A stretch of 64,000 bases of DNA. Origin: Candidatus Palauibacter scopulicola. Lineage in GTDB: Bacteria; Gemmatimonadota; Gemmatimonadetes; Palauibacterales; Palauibacteraceae. A program made the position numbers and the translations under genes. Shown piece after piece: positions 26,841 to 35,795 of this stretch (position 1 is the first letter of the stretch; each line of letters begins with the position of its first letter). The stretch is taken from the NCBI RefSeq assembly GCF_947581915.1, contig NZ_CANPWG010000009.1, positions 1 through 64,000 on the forward strand. The letters are read 5' to 3'. The notes under the pieces are model-generated. The model did no database searches. It saw only the letters and a list, made by a program, of their open reading frames with translations, and was not told the origin of the DNA.

Positions 26841-27902
26841 ATGCAGCCGGATAGATCCCTGCGGGGCGCGGGCGCTCCGCCGCGCCGGGTCGCCATCGTG
26901 CTCATGAGCGCGGTGGGAAGCACCGTCCAGGGGATGCCCATCGTCGCGTCCCTCCGGCGGGCGTGGCCTCGCGCACACATCACCTGGGTCCTGCAGCCGG
27001 GCCCGGCGACCCTGATGGCCGGCCGGCCCGACGTGGACCGGATCCTGCTCTTTCACCGCAGGCTCGGCGCCCGCGGCTATGCCCGCTTTCGGCGCGAGGT
27101 GGCGGGAGAGACGTTCGATCTCGTCATCTGTCTGCAGCCGAACTTCAAGGGGGGGATGGTCACGCGTCTCCTGCGCGCCCCGGCGCGCCTCGGCCACGAT
27201 CGGGCGCGCGCCCGCGACCTGAGTTGGGTGGCCACGAACCGCCGCATCCCGCCCGCGCCGGTGGCCCACATCCAGGACGAACTGTTCGAGTTCCTCGATC
27301 ACCTCGGCGTTCCGCGATGCCTGGAGTGGCGGTTTCATTTCACGGAGGAGGAACGGAGGGTTGCGACGCGGTGGCGGGAGGGATTCTCGCGCCCGGTGCT
27401 TGCCGTCGTGCCGCGGAGTTCCAACGCCCGGAGAAACTGGACCCTCGAGGGGACGGCGCGGGTAATCGACGTGGCGGCCGGCGATCTGGGTCTTGAGCCC
27501 GTCCTCCTGGGAGGCGACTCCGAAGAGGAACTGCGGGACGCCCGCCGCCTCGGGGAACTGTGCGGGGCTCCGCCGCGCGTCGCGCTGGGCGGGACGCTGA
27601 GGGAGTTGGCGGGCCGGCTCACCGCGAGCGACCTCGTGCTGGCGCCGGACACGGGTCCGCTGCACATGGCGGTGGCGCTGGGGACGCCGACGATCGGACT
27701 GTACGGGTACACGGACCCCGAACGCAGCGGTCCCTACGGCCGGTTCACGGATCTCACGGTGGACCGGTTCGGCGCCTCGACCGGCTCCGACGGCGGGCGA
27801 CCGCCGTCGCGGGCCACCCGGCGCCGCCGCATGTCGAGGATCCGCGCGGAGGATGTCTTGCTTAAGCTGGAGCGGGCCATCCGCTCCTATCTGAAGACTT
27901 GA
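26841..27902 (+). CDS. glycosyltransferase family 9 (heptosyltransferase-like)
   Basis: This 353-residue GT-B enzyme resembles ADP-heptose:LPS heptosyltransferases, which add core sugars to lipid A on the cytoplasmic face. The opening RVAIVLMSAVGSTVQGMPIV, the middle AVVPRSSNARRNW and the C-terminal donor site LVLAPDTGPLHMAVALGTP with GLYGYTDPERSGPY are family hallmarks. The start ATG at 26841 (MQPDRSLRG) is favoured because the conserved fold begins soon after; its ribosome-binding site is weak. The next gene, the PorX-like regulator, follows after 10 bases. Donor and acceptor cannot be fixed. Confidence 0.88.
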   Translation: MQPDRSLRGAGAPPRRVAIVLMSAVGSTVQGMPIVASLRRAWPRAHITWVLQPGPATLMAGRPDVDRILLFHRRLGARGYARFRREVAGETFDLVICLQPNFKGGMVTRLLRAPARLGHDRARARDLSWVATNRRIPPAPVAHIQDELFEFLDHLGVPRCLEWRFHFTEEERRVATRWREGFSRPVLAVVPRSSNARRNWTLEGTARVIDVAAGDLGLEPVLLGGDSEEELRDARRLGELCGAPPRVALGGTLRELAGRLTASDLVLAPDTGPLHMAVALGTPTIGLYGYTDPERSGPYGRFTDLTVDRFGASTGSDGGRPPSRATRRRRMSRIRAEDVLLKLERAIRSYLKT

Positions 27903-27912
27903 AGGGCGGCAC

Positions 27913-29487
27913 ATGACCGAAGGGATGAAGACCGTGATGGGCCGGATCCTGTGGGTCGACGACGAAGTCGACCTGCTGCGTCCGCATCTCATGCTGCTGC
28001 GGTCCTCGGGATACCACGTCGACGCGGTGATGAACGGCCAGGACGCGATGGAACTCCTGACGGCGGCTTCCTACGATCTCGTGCTCCTGGATGAGCGGAT
28101 GCCGGGGCTGCGCGGGATCGAGGTGCTCGACCGCATCCGGAGTTCCGCCCCGCGCCTCCCCGTCGTGATGGTCACGAAGAGCGAAGAAGAATCGACCATG
28201 CACGAGGCGATCGGCCGGCGGGCGGACGACTACATCGTCAAACCGACGAGCCCCCGGCAGGTGCTGTCGGTCGTGACGCGGCTCCTCGCCGGCCCGGCCC
28301 TGCGCCACGAGCACATCACGCGCGATTTCTCGCGCCGCTTCGGCGAGTTGCGGGAGCGGGTCTCCACGGCCACTTCGTGGCGGGACTGGGCCGACCTGTA
28401 CTCGGAACTCGTCGACTGGGACCTGAAGCTGGAAGAGGCCGGCGAGTCGGGGCTGCGCGAGATCCTCAACGGGCTGCACACCGACCTGAGCCGCGGCTTC
28501 TGCGATCTCGTAGCGGATCGCTACGGAGAGTGGGTGCACGAGGGAGGCGAGCCGGGGCCGACCCTCTCGGTCGACGTGCTGTCCCGCTTCTTCCGGCCGA
28601 TCCTGGACGAGGATCCGGCCGCGCTGCTCGTCGTGATGGACTGCATGCGGCTGGACCAGTGGCGGGCCGTCCTCCCCATCGTGAGCGAATTCTTCGAGAT
28701 CGAGGAGGCGCTCTACGCAGGCCTGCTGCCCACCGCGACCCCGTTCGCGCGCAACGCGATCTTCGGAGGCACCTTCGCGGACGAACTCGCCGAGAGTTAT
28801 CCCGAGTGGTGGGAGAGGGGGAGCGAAATCGGCTACAACTCGTTCGAGGATGAACTCTTCGAGCGGCATATCCACGACCTGACCGCGTCGCGGATCCCCG
28901 TACACTACGAGAAGATCTTCTCGGCCCAGGAGAGCGAGCCCATGCTTGCGCGGCTCGGCGGTTACCTGTCGTCCCCTTCGGCCACCGCGCTCGTGTTCGG
29001 ATTCGTGGACATGCTCACACACGGGAGGGCGCGGTCGCGTCTGATCTGGGAGATGGCGCAGGACAGCAGTGCGCTGCGCTCTCTCACGGTGACCTGGTTC
29101 GAGCGTTCGCCGGCGCTGAAGGCGCTGCAGCTGGCCGCGCAGCGGGGCGTCCGGGTCCTCCTGACGACGGACCACGGCTCGATTCACTGCCGGCGGCCCG
29201 CGACGATCTACGCCGGGCGCGACGCGTCGACGAGCCTGCGCTACAAGATCGGCGACGACATGAAGGTCGAGAACCCGGCCGCGGTCATGTCGACGTCGGA
29301 TGCGGACGAATGGCGGCTGCCTCCCGGCGGGATGAACAAGACCTTCGCCCTCTGTCGCGAGGACTACTTCTTCGTCTATCCGACGAGGCTGCGGGAATAC
29401 CAGAACCGATATCGGGACAGCTTCCTGCACGGTGGGGTGAGCCCCGACGAGATGGTGCTTCCGGCCGCGCTCCTCACGCCGCGGTGA
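27913..29487 (+). CDS. PorX-like response regulator with PglZ phosphatase domain
   Basis: This 524-residue protein joins an N-terminal receiver domain to a PglZ (alkaline phosphatase superfamily) domain, as in PorX of Bacteroidota. The receiver has the acidic pair WVDDE, the phospho-acceptor Asp in LLDERMPG, Thr in MVTKSEE and Lys in IVKPTSP. The PglZ part shows VVMDCMRLDQW, the nucleophile Thr in PTATPFARN, FVDMLTHGR, TTDHGSIHC and FLHGGVSPDEM, so the zinc-site residues look intact. PorX controls type IX secretion and can cleave oligonucleotides; no secretion genes are seen here. Instead the gene is embedded between lipid A and core glycosylation genes, four bases before the exporter gene. 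No histidine kinase is nearby. Confidence 0.92.
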   Translation: MTEGMKTVMGRILWVDDEVDLLRPHLMLLRSSGYHVDAVMNGQDAMELLTAASYDLVLLDERMPGLRGIEVLDRIRSSAPRLPVVMVTKSEEESTMHEAIGRRADDYIVKPTSPRQVLSVVTRLLAGPALRHEHITRDFSRRFGELRERVSTATSWRDWADLYSELVDWDLKLEEAGESGLREILNGLHTDLSRGFCDLVADRYGEWVHEGGEPGPTLSVDVLSRFFRPILDEDPAALLVVMDCMRLDQWRAVLPIVSEFFEIEEALYAGLLPTATPFARNAIFGGTFADELAESYPEWWERGSEIGYNSFEDELFERHIHDLTASRIPVHYEKIFSAQESEPMLARLGGYLSSPSATALVFGFVDMLTHGRARSRLIWEMAQDSSALRSLTVTWFERSPALKALQLAAQRGVRVLLTTDHGSIHCRRPATIYAGRDASTSLRYKIGDDMKVENPAAVMSTSDADEWRLPPGGMNKTFALCREDYFFVYPTRLREYQNRYRDSFLHGGVSPDEMVLPAALLTPR

Positions 29488-29491
29488 CGCG

Positions 29492-31327
29492 ATGAACCCG
29501 GGCCGGGACGGGAGGGGCGCCTCGTCGTATCGGCGGCTGCTCCGGTTCCTGCGCCCCTATCGCTGGACCTTCCTCGCGAGCCTGGCGCTCGGCGTGCTCG
29601 CGGCCGGACTCGAGGCGTTCAGCCTCCTCCTGCTCATCCCGTTCCTCCGCTCGCTGTTCGGCATGGGGCCGCCGCTGCCCGGCGGCGGACGGAACGCGGC
29701 GGAGCGCTTCATCGATGGGATCGCGGGGGGGTGGCTCGGCCCGGAGGCGGGACTCGACGGGTTGCGGGCCGTGTGCGTGCTGGTGCTCGCCGCGCTCCTC
29801 CTCAAGAACCTCTGCGTCGTCGGGGGGCGGGCGCTCTCGATCCGCACGCAGGAGTTCCTCGTCCGCGACGTGCGCAACGCCGTGCACGCGCACCTGCAGC
29901 GCCTGCCGCTCACCTTCTTCGAGCGCGGCAAGGCGGGACAGTTGATCGCGCGCGTGATCGCGGATGCGGGGGAGGCGAAGCCCGTCGTGACGGACGCCCT
30001 CGCGCAGGCCGTGCGCCAGGCGGCGACCCTCGCGGCCTACGCCGTGGCGCTGTTCGCTCTCTCGTGGAGGCTGGCGCTGATCGCCGTCATCCTGGTGCCG
30101 CTCGTGTGGCTCGGCCTGCGGCCGCTGCTCGGCCGGCTGCGCGAGAGATTCCGCCGCACCTGGGATGACCACGGCGAACTCGTCGCGGCGCTGCAGGAAT
30201 CGCTGGGCGCGGTGCGGCTCGTGAAGTCGAGGGTCGCCGAGGACTTCGAGGAGAAGCGCTTTCGGCACCGTTCCGACGCCTTCAGCCGCAGGCGGATCAC
30301 GGCGGCCACGACCCGGCACCTCGCCTCGCCCCTCTCCGAAACCCTCGCGTCCATCGTGGCGCTCGGACTCGTCTGGATCGGCGCGTCGTTCGTCGGGAGC
30401 GGCGGGTCGATCGCGCCCGAACAGTTCGTCGCCTTCGTGACCATCGCGCTGCGCGCCATCTCGCCGGTGAAGGGGTTCGCGCAGTATCCGGCCATCGCCG
30501 CGCAGGGGCTCGCCGCGGCCGACCGGTTCTTCGAGATCCTCGACCGGGACCCGGAGCCGGCCGGAGGGTCGCGGATCGCGACGGGGCCCGAACGGGAGAT
30601 CCGCTACGAGAACGTCAGCTTCGCCTACGAGCGGGGCCGGCCGGCGCTGAGCGGCGTCGACCTCGCCATCCCGCGCGGATCCGTCGTCGCGATCGTCGGG
30701 GCGTCCGGGAGCGGGAAATCCACGCTGGTCGACCTGCTGCCCCGGTTTGCGGACCCGCAGGCGGGGCGGGTCACCATCGATGGGACGGACATCCGGGAGT
30801 TCTCGCTGGACTCGCTCCGGCGGCTCACCGGTCTGGTGGGGCAGGAGGCGGTGCTCTTCCACGACACGGTGGCGGCGAACATCGCCTACGGAGAAGACGC
30901 GCCGGACCCGGCGGCGGTCGAGGCGGCGGCGCGGACGGCCGGGGCGCACGGCTTCATCGCAGGACTGCCCGACGGCTACGGCACCGTGCTCGGCGATCGC
31001 GGGGTCCGCCTGTCGACGGGCCAGCGCCAGCGCATCGGCATCGCGCGGGCCCTCTTCCGCGACCCTCCGATCCTCATCCTGGACGAGGCCACTTCGGCCG
31101 TGGATGCCGAAACGGAGACGGCGCTGAGGGCAGCGGCGGAGGGCTTTCGCGGCCGCACGGTGATCGTGGTGGCCCACCGGCTCTCCACGGTGCGCGAAGC
31201 CGACCGGATCTTCGTCCTCGAGCGGGGGCGGCTCGTGGACGCCGGCCGCCATGACGCGCTCGTCTCTCGCGGCGGACCATACCGCCGGCTGTTCGGCCGG
31301 CAGCTCGAACGCGTCTCGCAACCGTGA
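29492..31327 (+). CDS. MsbA-like ABC exporter (fused permease-ATPase)
   Basis: This 611-residue half-transporter has an N-terminal six-helix export domain and a C-terminal ATPase, like the lipid A flippase MsbA. Walker A is GASGSGKSTLVDLLPR, the signature LSTGQRQRIGIARALF, Walker B ILILDEATSAVD, and the H-loop VAHRLST. Residues 1-300 hold hydrophobic segments with the coupling stretch LPLTFFERGKAGQLIARV. The context (LptF/G, GT9, acyltransferase) supports lipid A-core flipping rather than drug export, but this is inference. It starts four bases after the regulator stop and overlaps the acyltransferase start by GTGA. Confidence 0.9.
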   Translation: MNPGRDGRGASSYRRLLRFLRPYRWTFLASLALGVLAAGLEAFSLLLLIPFLRSLFGMGPPLPGGGRNAAERFIDGIAGGWLGPEAGLDGLRAVCVLVLAALLLKNLCVVGGRALSIRTQEFLVRDVRNAVHAHLQRLPLTFFERGKAGQLIARVIADAGEAKPVVTDALAQAVRQAATLAAYAVALFALSWRLALIAVILVPLVWLGLRPLLGRLRERFRRTWDDHGELVAALQESLGAVRLVKSRVAEDFEEKRFRHRSDAFSRRRITAATTRHLASPLSETLASIVALGLVWIGASFVGSGGSIAPEQFVAFVTIALRAISPVKGFAQYPAIAAQGLAAADRFFEILDRDPEPAGGSRIATGPEREIRYENVSFAYERGRPALSGVDLAIPRGSVVAIVGASGSGKSTLVDLLPRFADPQAGRVTIDGTDIREFSLDSLRRLTGLVGQEAVLFHDTVAANIAYGEDAPDPAAVEAAARTAGAHGFIAGLPDGYGTVLGDRGVRLSTGQRQRIGIARALFRDPPILILDEATSAVDAETETALRAAAEGFRGRTVIVVAHRLSTVREADRIFVLERGRLVDAGRHDALVSRGGPYRRLFGRQLERVSQP

Positions 31328-32271
31328 GGGACCGGGAGGGCCGGGCCGGGCGGCGTGGCGGGGACGGCGGCCGGGGTGCCGGCCGACGGCTCGCGGACGC
31401 GCTCGTGGACGGCGGAGTGACCGGCCTGCATCTCGGACTCCGCGCCGCGCCGGAACCGGTGGCGCTCGCGGCCGGCCGGGCGCTCGGGACGCTGTGTCGC
31501 GACCCTCTCCGCGTGCGGCGCCGCGTGGTCGACGCCCAGATCGCCGCGAGCTTCCCGGCCGCGACGCCGCACTGGGTGCGCGGCACGGCCCGCGCCTGCT
31601 ACCGCCACTTCGGCCGGGAGGCCGCGCTCCTCATGGGCGGCCCGCCCCGGGTCGAGCGGACGCTGGCTCGCGTCGCCGACGAGGCCGGGCTGGGTCCGCG
31701 TCTGCGCGCCGCGGTCGCGGAGCGGGACGGCGCCGTGGTCGTCGCCGGGCACCTCGGCAACTGGGAGCTCGGCGGCGCCGCCGTGCGGGCACTCGGAGTG
31801 CGCGTGACGGCGGTCGTGCAGCGGCAGCGAGGCGCCTTCGGCCGTCGGCTTCGCGACCTGCGCGCGCGGATGGGACTGGACGTGCTCGACCGCGACGCGG
31901 CAGCGCGGCCGGCGCTCGACGCGCTGCGCTCCGGTCGCATCCTGGCCCTCGTGGCCGATCAGCACACCCGGCGCGGCAGCGCCCCGATCGACTTCCTGGG
32001 CCGCCCCGCCTGGACTTCGCTCGCCCCGGCGCGTTTGTGTCTCGCGGCCGATGTCCCTCTCTTCTTCGCGGCCCTCGTTCGAGACCCATCGGGGTACAGG
32101 ATCGTCCATGAAGAGATCGGCGGCGTTCGGTCCGGCGCCGGCGGCGACCCGGTCGAGGTCACGAAGGGATGGGTTCGGGCGCTGGAAAGGGAGATCGAAC
32201 GGCGGCCCGAGCAGTACTTCTGGTTCCACCGGCGCTGGAAGCGGGTGGCGCAAAGCGGAGGCGGCGCGTGA
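31324..32271 (+). CDS. LpxL/HtrB-like lipid A acyltransferase
   Basis: This 315-residue membrane-associated enzyme belongs to the late lipid A acyltransferases. The catalytic HxxxxE-type motif appears as HLGNWELGG, followed by the conserved LVADQHTRRGSAPIDFLG segment and FFAALVRDPSGYRI; the C-terminus YFWFHRRWK is also typical (WxHRRW). It would add a secondary acyl chain to lipid A at the inner face of the membrane. The GTG at 31324 overlaps the exporter stop. Arg-rich N-terminal residues before the first hydrophobic region mean the true start could be slightly later. Its stop overlaps the GT2 start. Confidence 0.88.
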   Translation: MRDREGRAGRRGGDGGRGAGRRLADALVDGGVTGLHLGLRAAPEPVALAAGRALGTLCRDPLRVRRRVVDAQIAASFPAATPHWVRGTARACYRHFGREAALLMGGPPRVERTLARVADEAGLGPRLRAAVAERDGAVVVAGHLGNWELGGAAVRALGVRVTAVVQRQRGAFGRRLRDLRARMGLDVLDRDAAARPALDALRSGRILALVADQHTRRGSAPIDFLGRPAWTSLAPARLCLAADVPLFFAALVRDPSGYRIVHEEIGGVRSGAGGDPVEVTKGWVRALEREIERRPEQYFWFHRRWKRVAQSGGGA

Positions 32272-33017
32272 TTCACATCGGGATTCCGGTGCGCAACGAG
32301 CGCGAGACCATCGGTCCGCTGCTCTGGCGCATCCGCGAGTTGCTCTACGGCGAGCGGCGGCAGTTTCACGTGCTCGTCTGCGACGATGCCTCGAACGACG
32401 GGACGGACGAAGCCCTCGAGCGGTATCCGCGGGTGCTCCCGCTGACCGTGCTCCGCAACGAAGAGCGCCGGGGCTACGCCGCGAGCCTCGACCGGCTGAT
32501 CCGGGCGACGCTCCGCCGCTCGGGGTATCCCCGGCGCGATGCGTTCGTCTCCATGCAGGGAGATTTCTCCGATCCCCCCGAGCGCTTGCCGGAGATGCTC
32601 CGCCGCTTCGAGGGCGGCGCCGACCTCGTCACGGTCGCGCGCGGCGAACCCGAACCCCTGCCCCGGCGCCTGACCCGGGCCGGCGGCCGGCTCTGCGGCC
32701 GTCATCTGCTCGCGGCTCCGGCCGTGACGGACCCTTATGCTTCTCTCCGGTTATATAGGTTGTTCGCTCTGGAACGCGCCGTCGCCGCCGGCGATGGGCC
32801 GCTGTTGCAGTACGAGGGCTGGGCCGCCAACGCCGCGCTGCTCCTGCAGGTGTGGCCGTTTGTACGAAGATTCGAGGAGATTCCGCATGATCCGCACCCC
32901 CCCCGCCGATACCGCGACGCCCGCTTCCGGGCCGGAGAGCAGCTCCGGCAGCTGTTCGCGGCCGGCCGGGACCGCGACCTGCGCGAGATCGGCCGGCAGG
33001 TCGTGGAAGTCGCCTGA
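32268..33017 (+). CDS. glycosyltransferase family 2
   Basis: This 249-residue GT-A enzyme starts directly at its nucleotide-sugar domain (VIHIGIPVRNERETIGPLLW), with the metal-binding region VLVCDDASNDGTDEAL and a substrate loop SMQGDFSDPPERLP that recalls dolichol-phosphate mannosyltransferase-like members. There is no obvious C-terminal membrane segment. The GTG at 32268 overlaps the acyltransferase stop as GTGA and has GGAGG six to ten bases upstream. Within this operon it most likely decorates lipid A or core oligosaccharide, but donor and acceptor are not known. Confidence 0.87.
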   Translation: MIHIGIPVRNERETIGPLLWRIRELLYGERRQFHVLVCDDASNDGTDEALERYPRVLPLTVLRNEERRGYAASLDRLIRATLRRSGYPRRDAFVSMQGDFSDPPERLPEMLRRFEGGADLVTVARGEPEPLPRRLTRAGGRLCGRHLLAAPAVTDPYASLRLYRLFALERAVAAGDGPLLQYEGWAANAALLLQVWPFVRRFEEIPHDPHPPRRYRDARFRAGEQLRQLFAAGRDRDLREIGRQVVEVA

Positions 33018-33018
33018 C

Positions 33019-33855
33019 ATGCCGAAGCGTCTCCCCGGGCTCGCCCCCGCCCTCGCCGCGGTCGTCGTCGCCTCCCTTGCCGGCATCGCTCCGCTCGCGG
33101 GCCAGGCCGGATCGGAAGCGATGGTGGCCGATCCGTTCCCCCGGGCGTGGCCCTTCGCGATCGGCCAGGAGGCCGAATACGCGGTCACGTTCGGACCCGT
33201 GCGGTTCGGGCAGATGCACCTGCGCGTGGAAGCCCGGGACACGATCCGCAGCACGCCCGCGTACCGGATCGCGATGGAGATGAAGGGGAGCATACCCTTC
33301 TACAGGATGGACGACCGCTCGGTGAGCTGGCTCGCCACGGAGCCGTACCGAACGCTCCGGTTCGAGGAGATCCTGCATCAGGGCGCCTACCGGAGACACC
33401 AGCGCTGGGAGTTGGATCACGAGGTGCTGACGGCCACGCGAGAAGACTGGGATGAGGAGATTCAGGCCTACCGTCCGCACCGCCGGCAACGGGACCTCCC
33501 CATACCGGCGGGCGCGCTGGACGAGATCTCGTATCTCTTCCTGATCCGGAGCCTCCCCTTCGAAGTCGGACAGACCTACGAATTCGACCGCTACTTCGAG
33601 GAGGACGGCAATCCCGTCATCGTCGAGGTCCTCCGTCGGGAGCGCGTGCGGGTCCCCGCGGGGACGTTCGAGACGTTCGTCGTGCGTCCCACCATCCAGA
33701 CCGATGGCCTGTTCGGGGAAGAGGGGCAGGCCGAGGTCTTCATCTCGGACGACGACCGTCGCCTCATCGTGCAGATCAAGAGCCGCATGAGGCGAGGCAG
33801 CGTGAACATGTATCTTCGCGACTTCGAGCAGAATGAGGCGGAGACCGGCCGCTGA
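33019..33855 (+). CDS. DUF3108 family exported protein
   Basis: This 278-residue protein has a signal peptide (cleavage near PLAGQAGS) and then a beta-rich DUF3108-type domain, recognised by EAEYAVTFGPVRFGQMHLRV and by AGTFETFVVRPTIQTDG near the C-terminus. Such proteins are periplasmic and of unproved function; some resemble lipid-carrying half-barrels. The ATG at 33019 follows the GT2 stop by one base, so it closes the envelope operon that begins at 26841. Its lack of catalytic motifs suggests a binding or structural role in the envelope (inference). Confidence 0.8.
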   Translation: MPKRLPGLAPALAAVVVASLAGIAPLAGQAGSEAMVADPFPRAWPFAIGQEAEYAVTFGPVRFGQMHLRVEARDTIRSTPAYRIAMEMKGSIPFYRMDDRSVSWLATEPYRTLRFEEILHQGAYRRHQRWELDHEVLTATREDWDEEIQAYRPHRRQRDLPIPAGALDEISYLFLIRSLPFEVGQTYEFDRYFEEDGNPVIVEVLRRERVRVPAGTFETFVVRPTIQTDGLFGEEGQAEVFISDDDRRLIVQIKSRMRRGSVNMYLRDFEQNEAETGR

Positions 33856-33950
33856 CGATCGAACCGGCTGTGGGCACTCCCTTTTTGCCGTGGCGCACCC
33901 TACGTTAGTCTTGAAGCCTGTACGGCGACGACGACGAGCAAGGAGGTGCC

Positions 33951-34217
33951 TTGAGCAAAGGAAATCATGTGCCGAATTCAAGTGACCGGGCCCGCGATGA
34001 GCTGTTCAGCCACATTCGCCGCTGTGGCGTGCTCGACGCGGAAGAAGAGCAGCGGCAAGAGTGGTTCGACGATACGATCCAGTACCTCGGAGAGCGATAT
34101 CCGGAATTGACGCCGGCTGAGCTGTCTGTCCTGCGCACCATCGGCGAGCGGTACTGTGCCCCGGCGATTCCGCACGGAGGCGCGGCCCGGCAGCCAAAGC
34201 AGGAAGCCCAGGTTTAG
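33951..34217 (+). CDS. small unknown soluble protein
   Basis: I do not recognise this 88-residue protein. It is charged and mainly helical (residues 10-65), with FSHIRRCGVLDAEEEQRQEW and YLGERYPELTPAELSVLRTI, and a disordered tail. No signal peptide or membrane segment is seen. The start is TTG, but it sits behind a near-perfect AGGAGGTG (33941-33948), making translation convincing. It is flanked by intergenic gaps of about 95 bases on each side, so it is probably monocistronic. A small regulator or adaptor is possible, without evidence. Confidence 0.7.
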   Translation: MSKGNHVPNSSDRARDELFSHIRRCGVLDAEEEQRQEWFDDTIQYLGERYPELTPAELSVLRTIGERYCAPAIPHGGAARQPKQEAQV

Positions 34218-34310
34218 CATCACCGGCGAGGTAACGAGGTAACGTAGCCTGAACGAACCCCCGCCCCCGGACAGACCGGGAGCCACACCATCCGCCAGAC
34301 GGACCGCTGA

Positions 34311-35666
34311 ATGGACCTCGGACTCGCTCTGAGGCTCGGCGCGGTCCTCGCGCTCGTAGCGGCAAACGCCTTTTTCGTTGCCGCGGAGTTCGCGCTCGTC
34401 AGCGCGCGACGCACCCGCATCGACGAACTGGCCGAAGCCGGCGATCGTCTGGCCGGCGTCGTCCGCCGGGCGCAGGACAATCTCGACCGCGCCATCTCGG
34501 GTACGCAGCTCGGGATCACGATCGCGTCGCTCGGCCTGGGCTGGATCGGCGAGCCGGCGCTCGCGCGGTCGATCGAGCCCATGTTCGGCGCGCTGGGCTT
34601 CGCGGCGGGGCCGGCGGCCCTCCACACGACGGCCGTCGTCGTCGCCTTCATCCTCATCACCTACCTTCACATCGTACTCGGCGAACTCGCGCCGAAGACC
34701 GTCGCGCTCCTGCGTCCCGAGACGGTGAGCCGCTACCTCGCCGGTCCCCTCCTCGCCTTCAACCGCGTCGCGACGCCGGCGATCTGGCTGCTCGACGGTT
34801 CGGCCCGGCTGTTCCTGCGGGCGATCCGCGCCCCCGCGGGCGACGCGCACGGCGTCGAACATGCCCACAGCCCGGACGAAATCGAGGTGCTCATCCGGCA
34901 GAGTCGGCGGCGGGGAATGGTCGAGAAGGACGAACAGGCGATGATCGAAGGGGTGTTCGATCTCACGCATACGGTGGTCCGGGAGGTGATGACGCCCCGG
35001 CCGGACATCGTCGCCGTCGGGGCCGGGGATCCGGCCAAGGTGATCCTGGAGGTGGCGGCGGAGTCGGGACATTCGCGTCTCCCCGTTACGGACGATTCGC
35101 TGGACGACATCGTCGGCATCATCGTCGTGAAGGACCTGCTCGCGGAACTCCTCGCGGCGCGCCCGACGGGACTCGTGGCGCGGGACGTGATGCGCGAGGC
35201 GCTCTTCGTCCCCGAGTCGAAGGCGATCGACGACCTGCTGGCGGAAATGCGGGCCCGCAAGACGCATATGGCGGTCGTCGTCGACGAGTTCGGCGGCACG
35301 GACGGCATCGCCACGCTGGAAGATCTTCTCGAGGAGATCGTCGGCGAGATCTACGACGAGCATGACGAGGCGGAGGCGGGACTGGAGGTCGGTTCCGACG
35401 GGTCGGTCGGACTCAATGGAGGCGTCTCGTTCACGGACCTGCTCGCCGGTCTGGGCCTCGATGATCTCCAGGAGGAGGAGTACGACACCGTGGCCGGATA
35501 TGTGATCGGCACGCTGGGCCGCATCCCGGAGCCAGGAGACCGGGTCCCGCTCGGAGACGCGCGGCTGGAGGTTGCGGAACTGGTCGAGCGGCGGATCACG
35601 CGGCTCACGCTCCTCGGCGTGGACGAGGAGACGGTGGGGAGATTGTACGAAGCCCTCGAATCGTGA
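34311..35666 (+). CDS. CNNM/CorC (hemolysin C) family membrane protein
   Basis: This 451-residue protein has the four-part layout of the CNNM/CorC family. The DUF21 membrane domain (residues 1-190; ANAFFVAAEFALVSARRTRI and GTQLGITIASLGLGW) is followed by two CBS motifs (VREVMTPRPDIV and VARDVMREALFVPE) with MAVVVDEFGGTDGIATLEDL, then the C-terminal CorC/HlyC domain (YDTVAGYVIGTLGRIPEPGD). Members transport magnesium or help cobalt/magnesium resistance; the haemolysin name is historical. It stands alone between two gaps of 93 and 129 bases. Confidence 0.93.
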   Translation: MDLGLALRLGAVLALVAANAFFVAAEFALVSARRTRIDELAEAGDRLAGVVRRAQDNLDRAISGTQLGITIASLGLGWIGEPALARSIEPMFGALGFAAGPAALHTTAVVVAFILITYLHIVLGELAPKTVALLRPETVSRYLAGPLLAFNRVATPAIWLLDGSARLFLRAIRAPAGDAHGVEHAHSPDEIEVLIRQSRRRGMVEKDEQAMIEGVFDLTHTVVREVMTPRPDIVAVGAGDPAKVILEVAAESGHSRLPVTDDSLDDIVGIIVVKDLLAELLAARPTGLVARDVMREALFVPESKAIDDLLAEMRARKTHMAVVVDEFGGTDGIATLEDLLEEIVGEIYDEHDEAEAGLEVGSDGSVGLNGGVSFTDLLAGLGLDDLQEEEYDTVAGYVIGTLGRIPEPGDRVPLGDARLEVAELVERRITRLTLLGVDEETVGRLYEALES

Positions 35667-35719
35667 GTGCGTTCGAGCCCCGAACTTGCTGCCGCGGGCA
35701 TCGCGCCCGAAGTTGGGAA

Positions 35720-35742
35720 GAGCCTCCTTCAACGAAAGGCTC
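35720..35742. repeat. short inverted repeat in the CNNM-TPR gap
   Basis: GAGCCT (35720-35725) and AGGCTC (35737-35742) flank an 11-base loop in the 129-base gap (35667-35795). It may be a weak terminator for the CNNM gene. The rest of the gap shows no promoter I would defend. Confidence 0.25.
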
Positions 35743-35795
35743 CGCTCTGCGTCGCCGAACACGGTCGGAAGGGTTCCTGACTTGAGGTTCCGGGT

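Noticed and set aside
27913-29487. Evidence for a type IX secretion system
   Set aside because: Only the PorX-like regulator is present; no PorY, PorL/M/N, SprA-like or C-terminal-domain cargo is seen in the window.
35667-35795. tRNA or structured RNA in the CNNM-TPR gap (GTTCGAGCCCC resembles a T-loop)
   Set aside because: No cloverleaf, acceptor stem or anticodon arm can be formed around it; the match is partly within the CNNM coding end.
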